Positions 57,668 through 64,000 of a DNA stretch of 64,000 nucleotides are shown piece by piece. Both the position numbers and the translations under genes were made by a program. The notes below the pieces were generated by a model. It was given only the letters and a program-made list of their open reading frames with translations. It did not search any database and was not told where the DNA came from. Source of the DNA: an uncultured Pseudomonadales bacterium (GTDB taxonomy: Bacteria; Pseudomonadota; Gammaproteobacteria; Pseudomonadales; Cellvibrionaceae); contig CANLDL010000001.1 of the NCBI GenBank assembly GCA_947489425.1, forward strand, positions 1,220,516 through 1,284,515. The letters run 5' to 3'. How positions within the stretch are numbered: the stretch's first letter is position 1; every line of letters begins with the position of its first letter.

Positions 57668-60600
57668 TTACTGATCAACATTTAAGTTATTAGAGTCAAT
57701 TAAACTTTGCAGTATCGCAGCTTGATCAACACCCAGTGATGATAGATCAACTCCTTCGATAACAACGGTAATACTGTTACCACTACCATCCGCCTCAGAA
57801 TTTACATCTATAGTACTGTTACCCGTAGCACTATCAAAGCTAACATTGAGGAAGTCAGTAAGATCTCCATTCTCCTCTCCTTGTAGGAAATCTGAAAAAT
57901 CGAGCACATCGCCTTCATCAAGGTTAAAGTCGGTAATGGTTTCGGTAGAGCCAGTACCATCTGAGCTATCGAAGGTAAAGGTATCAGTACCAAAACCACC
58001 AGTTAAAATATCATCCCCAGCACCGCCAAAGAGAATGTCATTACCGTCACCACCAAGCAATGTATCATTGCCAGCACCACCAGTTAACTCATCATTACCA
58101 GCACCACCTTCTAGGCGGTCAGCACCGTCACCGGTACCACCAAATAGTAGATCGTCACCATCACCACCGAGCACAATATCGTCGCCAGCGCCACCATCAA
58201 GTAAGTCATCGCCTACATCACCAAGTAAGCTGTCTCTTCCTTCACCACCTTCAAGTGTATCAGCTCCATCCCCACCACTGAGGACATCATCGCCGATGTT
58301 ACCCTGTAGAGTATCGTCACCCTCACCACCTGCGATTACATCATTACCTACACCACCGGCAATAATATCGTCGCCTAAACCACCAGAAATAGCATCGTTA
58401 TTAACACTACCAACGATATTATCTATTCCAACTGTACCTGAAATAGTATTGTCTATTTTGGCAATGGTTAAACGCGCAGTATCAGATTGGCCATCAGTAT
58501 CAGTTAATACGTAATCGATTAACTCTGGTGATAAGTTAGTAGATACAGCAGCCGTAGCTGGCGTTGCATAAGAAATATTGCCAAGAGACGAATCAAAACC
58601 TCCACCAGTATAAGCAATGGTAAAACCTGAAACATTGGAGAACTGAGAAAGGTCAAGCTGATCAGTACCACTATCATCTGATGCCGTCAAAACTACAGTA
58701 TCTGTGGTAAAAACTCCATTTCCATCAGTATCATGTGTTACAACCACTGTTACTTGGTCGGTATTAATTACTTGAAAATCATTAATAGTCAATACTAAGT
58801 CATCAACCCCATTAGGTAATGCAGTAGCATCGAACGTAATCGCTATTTCTTCACCTGAACTCAGCCCAACTGAACCACCTGGCCCACCAACGACACCAAC
58901 ACCTGGGCCGCTAAAGTCTAGAACAGTCCCACCAGATACTATTGTAATATCAAAATCTGCGGCATCAACATTGGCTTGAGAAGTCGTATCAACTGAGACA
59001 TCTTCAGGTGCTCCTGTTTGATCCGGTGTAAATTCAAAGAAACCATTACTACGGAATGTCAGCGTAGAGTTATCCGAACTATCAGTAATGTTCACTTGCC
59101 TAATAATATTTCCATCATTATCGGTTTCTGAAGTAAAAAAGTAAGTAATATCACCATCAGTAATAGTGTCTGATTGACCAATAACCTCTGGGGCATCGTA
59201 AGTAACTGTATTTAGCCCTATTTCAAAACCGCTATTATTATTGACTTGAACGGAAGCAATTCCGGTAATTTCTGCGCCAAAAATAGCGTCAATATCAACA
59301 GTCTCAATACTATCGCCATTTGCTGCAGTCTGAATAAACTGCTGAATAATATTACCATCGACGTCTCTTAGAGTAATTTCTACAGAATCGCCATTACCAG
59401 ATTCAAAATCACTCAGTAATAAAACAACGTTACTTGCACCATTTGGCAACTCAGTATTAGAAAAGTTAACCGTTAAGCCTTCTCCACTATTTAGGAGTGC
59501 ACTACCCCCACCAGCAATACCAACGCCTTGATTACCACCAGCAGTATCAAAAGCTAATGCACCAGCATTTGGAACAATAGTAAATTGAGATGCATCAATA
59601 TTGGCTTGTGAATTCACAAGTACAGAGTCAGCACTTGCAGGAATCGCTGCAGGAATCGACGATAGAATACCTTCGCTGAGATCAATAGTAACTCCACGGA
59701 AAGTAATTTCTGTGACCGTAGCATCATCAACAACACTATCAACGCCACCACCTTGTGTTGAAAACGGCGTAAAGTTAGCACCAAAGCTTGGGCCACCATC
59801 GGTACCAATTGCCGTTATTACATTACCTGTTGCAATATCAAAACCCGAAATTGAATCCAAATCAGCCCGAGCATCTGGTGCAGCATCAACAACATTTAAA
59901 CTAGCCGTTGCTGAAGACGTGTCGCCATCTCCATCGGTAACAGTAAAGTCAAAAGATAGAGTATCCAATGCTGTACCCTCAGGCGCAACAAAGGTAAAGC
60001 CTCCAGTGGAAAAATCAAAAGTAAACGTACCTAATGTAAACCCATCATTCGTTGTACCATCATCGCCATCAAGAGTAATAATACTACCGTCAACTTCTAC
60101 ACTACCCACTAATTCAGGTGGAAGCGTAACCACACCTGTATCACCATCAAAAGTAACAGTGTAAAGAGTACCGTCCAATTCAACCGTTATAGATGAAACA
60201 AAGCCACCGTCTGCACCAAAATCAATATTTTGAATACTACCCGTCGCAACAATATTCCCTCCAAAGGCCGTTGGTACTGTACTCAAGAGTACTGATTCTA
60301 AATCTGATAAGTCTTCAACTATTAATGCATCATCAACGGTACCATTGCCTCGCCCTAAAGAGTCAATATTGTTTAATGCATTAAGCTCAGGCACTGCATC
60401 AGCAGTTAAGCCAGTTCCTATACCTACGGCAAAGGATTCAATACCATTATTGTTGACAAAGTCCACAAAGCCGCTACCAATAGCAGATTCACCTGCGTTA
60501 GGGTCACCATCGGAAATAAAGTAGGCAATATTTTGCACATTATCGGCAGGGTCTTGTGCTGCAATATCCGCAGTCAATTGTGCTTCAATTTCATTGGCGG

Positions 60601-63600
60601 CGGCTATAAAGCTGGTTCCGCCATCACCAGTAACTCCCGCTAAAGCTGCCGAAAGGCCAGCAAGGTCGGTAAAAGTACCCTCAAACTCTGCCGTTGCATT
60701 AAAGGTAATCAAACTAACTGTTACTTGTGTAGACTGCTCAAAAAACTCTTCTGCAAGTGCCTCTAAGGAAGCTACGGCAACCTCTAATCTTGTAGGGCCT
60801 GTAGGATCAGCAGGGTCCGCAGGGTCGTCAATACTGCCGGAATTATCCAAAGTAAAAATAAGGTTGAATATTTGCTCTTCTGATTCAGGTACGCTTTGTA
60901 CCAAATCGTTGGCTATTGGTTCATCATCAATAATAGTGATATTGAGTGAATTCGATAACGTTACGCCACTTTCGGTAAAACTGTAAGTGAAGGATTCAAG
61001 CAGATCATCAGCGTTAGCCCCAGTATTATTAGAGGTATTCGCAAGTGTATATGTGTAATCACCATTACTCGCATCAACTGTTAATGTACCAAGAGGTGTA
61101 GTCACAGTAATAACACCAGCCACGGGAGTAATGCCATTAATACTATCAATGGTTGTACCGTCATTTGCGGCTGCATCATTAGCTAAAAGGTTACCAGTAG
61201 CCGTTGCTGTGCTATTTTCTCCAGCTCCTGTGCCATCGGCTAACGCACTTTCAAAGACAGTGTTCACATCTGGCGCTGTATCGCCAATGGTAATGGTGGT
61301 TGTGCCGGTCGTTGTGAGTTCACCATCAGATACGCTATAAGTAAGCACCTCTGAGCCATCAACCGTAGCAGCATCAAATTGTAATGCAGCTAACTCGGCA
61401 AGAGTAAGTACTTGGCCTACGGTAATAGGAGTGCCATCGGCTAATGTCACTACAGCAACTGTAGTAGGGATAGCTGTAATGGTTATCAGTAAACTAGCAT
61501 CATCCGTATCAGGATCCGTTGGAGGAGTGATATTCAAGTTGTTATCTTGAGATGAAGCTACGGCAAATTCACTATTATCTGTCGCTTCTGGGGCATCGTT
61601 AACTGCTTGTACATTAATAACACCAGAATCACTGCTCGATAAATTATTAAAATCTTCATCAAACGCTTCTACTGTTACCGTGCGTTGTGCAGTACTTGGG
61701 TTATCTGATGTATTTTGATAAGTAATACCATTTAATACCGAGAGGAATTCATTGAAGTCAGCACCACCCGTTAATGTTAATTCAAAGGTATTACCAACCG
61801 TTGAAACACTAGCACTGATATTGGTACCCGCTGTTAAAAACTCGATAGTATCTTGACTTTGAATGAAGCCATCAATAGTGACAACTACCGAAGACACAGT
61901 ATCACTATCGACATCCGTTAGAGTTGTGCCTGATAAAAAGTTTACTGGTGCAGCATTTTCAACAAAATCAGTGTCGGGAACATTATCCACTACTGGTGGA
62001 TTAACAATATTATTACTAACCTCTACAGTGACTGTAGCGACAGAGGTATCACCATCATCGTCGGTAATGGTGTAAGTAAAAGTATCTGTGCCTGTAAAGC
62101 CAGATGCAGGTGTAAAGTTGAAGGTTCCATCACCATTAGAAGTTACTGTACCACCCTGAGCTGAAGTAGCATCAAAGGCAGTCAATACAGCATTATCAAC
62201 AAGTAAATCATTACTTAATACATTACCTGTAAGTAATGTAGTGTCCTGCGTGGTGATAAACGAATCATCCTCTGCTACCGGTGCACCACTATCAACTTCA
62301 ATGGTTGCAATACCTTGTACACCATCAGCAGTAACATTAGCACCTGAGTCGAAGTTTACAGTTTGATTAAAATTAGATAAATCTACACTAAAGGTCTCAT
62401 CACCTTCAAATACGTCATTATCGCTATTAATTGTAACGGTAATGGTTGTCGAAGTAGCGCCGGCAGCAATAGTACCTTGAGTGGTAGAGATACCAACAAA
62501 GTCAGCCCCTGCCAAAGCACTAATATCTGAAGTATTGAAGTCAAATGTTAAATCAGAGCCTAAGGCTTCATCAATATTAACAATAAAGTCAACAGTGGTA
62601 GTGCCTGTAGCAGGCTCTTGTACAGTGACATTATTAATAGTAACTGTGGGTATAGTATTAACATTAATAGTGGTCGTAGCTGTATTACTATCGAGGTCAC
62701 CATCATTAACAACTACTTCTATAGTGCGAGGAGTATCTGAGCCACCCCCTGTATTTTCGAATTGAATCGCACGAATAGCTGCTTGATAATCAGCCAGACT
62801 CGCACTACCCGTTAAAGTAATTTCACCCGTTGTAGTATCAAATGCAGAAGCAGTAATACCACTTGGAAGATTACCCACATTCAGCAAGTCACCAGCTTCT
62901 ATATTGGTAAGTACAATCGTTGCACTTTCAATATTAGTGTCATCGATATCGCTAATAGTAATATCAATATCAGCAATAGCTACGCTTGTACCGCCTTCTG
63001 TGAAGGTAGTAATAAAGCCAGTTCCAGGTGCAGTGCTATCATCTGCATCAAGGTCAAGAGTAGGAGCATCATTGACTGGGTCAATGCTTGTAGTAACAGG
63101 TGTAGAGTCGACTGACAAGTCTTCAAAGTTCCCACCAGTAGCACTAGTAATTGAAACAGAAACATCTGCCGTACTATTGGCAGGTAAAGCAACAGCTGTT
63201 GAGGTTCCGACTGTAGCTCCAGCTGCAATAGAAATAATTACACCATTACTTAACGTCACTGATACAGGCGTATCTGCCGCATTACTCAATGTCGCTGTGT
63301 AAGTAATGCTAGTATCTTCATCTACATTAGTAGGTGCTGACAAGGTTAATGTAGTGGTATCTATCGTGTCATCAATTTCAATGACTGCATTATCAGTAGT
63401 TACTAAGTTCTCGAAATTCCCACCCGACGCCGAGTCTATACCAACAGTCAGTATTTCTGAATCTATAAATACATCTTCACCATTCGGATTCGTAAACGTC
63501 ACAAATCCACTGGTTGTACCTGCCACAATAGTAATTTCTTCGCCATTATCTAAGGTCAACACCAGATCGCTACCTTGTGGTGCATTATCAACGCTTGCCG

Positions 63601-64000
63601 TAATCGTGATGGAGTTACCCTCGTCAACTGTTGGATCACTCAACGTTACAGTTGTGGTATCTTCAGGACCCGGAGGCGCATCAGAACCTTGTTGATCATT
63701 GATCACGGTGGTGACCTGGTTCGCTGTCCCTTCCGCAATCGCTTCAAAGCTATTGTCGGTATCCACAATACTGTCGATATCAATAATGATCGTCTCAGCG
63801 TTATCCGCTAAGGCATCATCAAGTGTCGCTAAGGTGAAGGTCGCGGTACTGGCAGGACCTGTCACGACGATACTCGCCACACTGTTAAAGTCACTGCCAT
63901 CAGTGGCCGTACCACTGTAGGCTAGATTAACCGTCACGCTGTTGCCCGCAGGCACCGGCGTATCCAAGGTTACGGTGTAGTCTGTGGTGGTCTCACCTTC
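57668..64000 (-). CDS. Giant RTX adhesin, C-terminal 2110 residues (gene continues beyond the window)
   Basis: The frame is open to the window edge, so the N-terminus is missing. Repeated Calx-beta/cadherin-like and VCBS-type modules fill the first half (e.g. DTFTYTITDDDGDTSVATV). A von Willebrand A domain with intact MIDAS (FTLDNSGS, GGTSF, ISDGDPN) lies at residues 1040-1230 counted from 63967. RTX nonapeptides (GGxGxD) run from about 1860 to 2010. The last 80 residues resemble the VC_A0849-type type I secretion signal. The layout is that of LapA-like, calcium-dependent surface adhesins exported by a type I system; no exporter genes are in view. Confidence 0.92.
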   Translation of the reverse strand, partial: EGETTTDYTVTLDTPVPAGNSVTVNLAYSGTATDGSDFNSVASIVVTGPASTATFTLATLDDALADNAETIIIDIDSIVDTDNSFEAIAEGTANQVTTVINDQQGSDAPPGPEDTTTVTLSDPTVDEGNSITITASVDNAPQGSDLVLTLDNGEEITIVAGTTSGFVTFTNPNGEDVFIDSEILTVGIDSASGGNFENLVTTDNAVIEIDDTIDTTTLTLSAPTNVDEDTSITYTATLSNAADTPVSVTLSNGVIISIAAGATVGTSTAVALPANSTADVSVSITSATGGNFEDLSVDSTPVTTSIDPVNDAPTLDLDADDSTAPGTGFITTFTEGGTSVAIADIDITISDIDDTNIESATIVLTNIEAGDLLNVGNLPSGITASAFDTTTGEITLTGSASLADYQAAIRAIQFENTGGGSDTPRTIEVVVNDGDLDSNTATTTINVNTIPTVTINNVTVQEPATGTTTVDFIVNIDEALGSDLTFDFNTSDISALAGADFVGISTTQGTIAAGATSTTITVTINSDNDVFEGDETFSVDLSNFNQTVNFDSGANVTADGVQGIATIEVDSGAPVAEDDSFITTQDTTLLTGNVLSNDLLVDNAVLTAFDATSAQGGTVTSNGDGTFNFTPASGFTGTDTFTYTITDDDGDTSVATVTVEVSNNIVNPPVVDNVPDTDFVENAAPVNFLSGTTLTDVDSDTVSSVVVTIDGFIQSQDTIEFLTAGTNISASVSTVGNTFELTLTGGADFNEFLSVLNGITYQNTSDNPSTAQRTVTVEAFDEDFNNLSSSDSGVINVQAVNDAPEATDNSEFAVASSQDNNLNITPPTDPDTDDASLLITITAIPTTVAVVTLADGTPITVGQVLTLAELAALQFDAATVDGSEVLTYSVSDGELTTTGTTTITIGDTAPDVNTVFESALADGTGAGENSTATATGNLLANDAAANDGTTIDSINGITPVAGVITVTTPLGTLTVDASNGDYTYTLANTSNNTGANADDLLESFTYSFTESGVTLSNSLNITIIDDEPIANDLVQSVPESEEQIFNLIFTLDNSGSIDDPADPADPTGPTRLEVAVASLEALAEEFFEQSTQVTVSLITFNATAEFEGTFTDLAGLSAALAGVTGDGGTSFIAAANEIEAQLTADIAAQDPADNVQNIAYFISDGDPNAGESAIGSGFVDFVNNNGIESFAVGIGTGLTADAVPELNALNNIDSLGRGNGTVDDALIVEDLSDLESVLLSTVPTAFGGNIVATGSIQNIDFGADGGFVSSITVELDGTLYTVTFDGDTGVVTLPPELVGSVEVDGSIITLDGDDGTTNDGFTLGTFTFDFSTGGFTFVAPEGTALDTLSFDFTVTDGDGDTSSATASLNVVDAAPDARADLDSISGFDIATGNVITAIGTDGGPSFGANFTPFSTQGGGVDSVVDDATVTEITFRGVTIDLSEGILSSIPAAIPASADSVLVNSQANIDASQFTIVPNAGALAFDTAGGNQGVGIAGGGSALLNSGEGLTVNFSNTELPNGASNVVLLLSDFESGNGDSVEITLRDVDGNIIQQFIQTAANGDSIETVDIDAIFGAEITGIASVQVNNNSGFEIGLNTVTYDAPEVIGQSDTITDGDITYFFTSETDNDGNIIRQVNITDSSDNSTLTFRSNGFFEFTPDQTGAPEDVSVDTTSQANVDAADFDITIVSGGTVLDFSGPGVGVVGGPGGSVGLSSGEEIAITFDATALPNGVDDLVLTINDFQVINTDQVTVVVTHDTDGNGVFTTDTVVLTASDDSGTDQLDLSQFSNVSGFTIAYTGGGFDSSLGNISYATPATAAVSTNLSPELIDYVLTDTDGQSDTARLTIAKIDNTISGTVGIDNIVGSVNNDAISGGLGDDIIAGGVGNDVIAGGEGDDTLQGNIGDDVLSGGDGADTLEGGEGRDSLLGDVGDDLLDGGAGDDIVLGGDGDDLLFGGTGDGADRLEGGAGNDELTGGAGNDTLLGGDGNDILFGGAGDDILTGGFGTDTFTFDSSDGTGSTETITDFNLDEGDVLDFSDFLQGEENGDLTDFLNVSFDSATGNSTIDVNSEADGSGNSITVVIEGVDLSSLGVDQAAILQSLIDSNNLNVDQ

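Noticed and set aside
57846..58514. Plus-strand frame of 222 codons rich in Ser and Pro
   Set aside because: It is the antisense shadow of the Gly/Asp-rich RTX repeats of the adhesin gene; similar shadows occur along the whole gene.

Overview
The window looks like a chromosome segment of a marine, aerobic, heterotrophic gammaproteobacterium, probably from the Cellvibrionales/Spongiibacteraceae neighbourhood. That placement is an inference. It rests on the alaS-lysC-csrA-tRNA-Ser(GCU) order typical of Pseudomonas-like gammaproteobacteria, a long-form (531 aa) isocitrate lyase beside malate synthase G, a large fatty-acid beta-oxidation cluster, and a DMSP-catabolism gene set. No rRNA, CRISPR array or complete prophage was seen.

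Layout. 0-5 kb: glyoxylate shunt, with an XRE regulator (partial), glcB, a structured and possibly non-coding transcript or leader, and aceA, followed by a tandem repeat. 5.3-8.1 kb: an orphan ADP-ribosyltransferase-like protein and a chemoreceptor fused to a PilZ domain. 8.4-12.4 kb (minus): leuA, holD-like, rimI and a DMT permease. 12.6-20 kb: a secreted trypsin-like protease with an FHA membrane protein, an ECF sigma factor with a membrane VWA protein resembling an anti-sigma factor, and a MoxR ATPase with a CoxE-type VWA protein. 20-25 kb: an orphan periplasmic binding protein, a GGDEF/EAL protein, a TIGR02444 protein and a shikimate kinase. 25-38.4 kb: fadE diverging from a TetR regulator and fadD-fadH-fadI-fadJ, then mmsA and nudC. 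38.4-42.2 kb: a MITE-like element, a small membrane protein, an AhpD-like protein diverging from a MarR regulator across a clear operator, and phage remnants (CI-like XRE repressor, Mu-type DUF3164 gene, a frameshifted fragment). 42.2-50.7 kb: dddR, dddC and dddB on the minus strand and dddD on the plus strand, followed by an MFS transporter. 50.8-51.3 kb: a repeat block carrying copies of a tRNA 3' end, then tRNA-Ser(GCU). 51.5-57.6 kb: csrA, lysC, alaS, a HIT protein, a Trm112-like protein and an M23 peptidase. 57.7-64 kb: the C-terminal part of a giant calcium-binding (RTX) type I-secreted adhesin, cut by the window edge.

How the genes work together. The metabolic content is about carbon assimilation through acyl-CoA and acetyl-CoA. 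DddD, DddB and DddC should turn algal DMSP into dimethyl sulfide plus acetyl-CoA. The fad genes yield acetyl-CoA from fatty acids. GlcB and AceA allow growth on that acetyl-CoA. The surface and signalling genes (giant adhesin, c-di-GMP protein, PilZ chemoreceptor) fit a particle- or alga-associated life. The most notable items are the ddd cluster beside phage remnants and a tRNA with duplicated 3' ends, the candidate structured RNA between glcB and aceA, and several clear operator sites.
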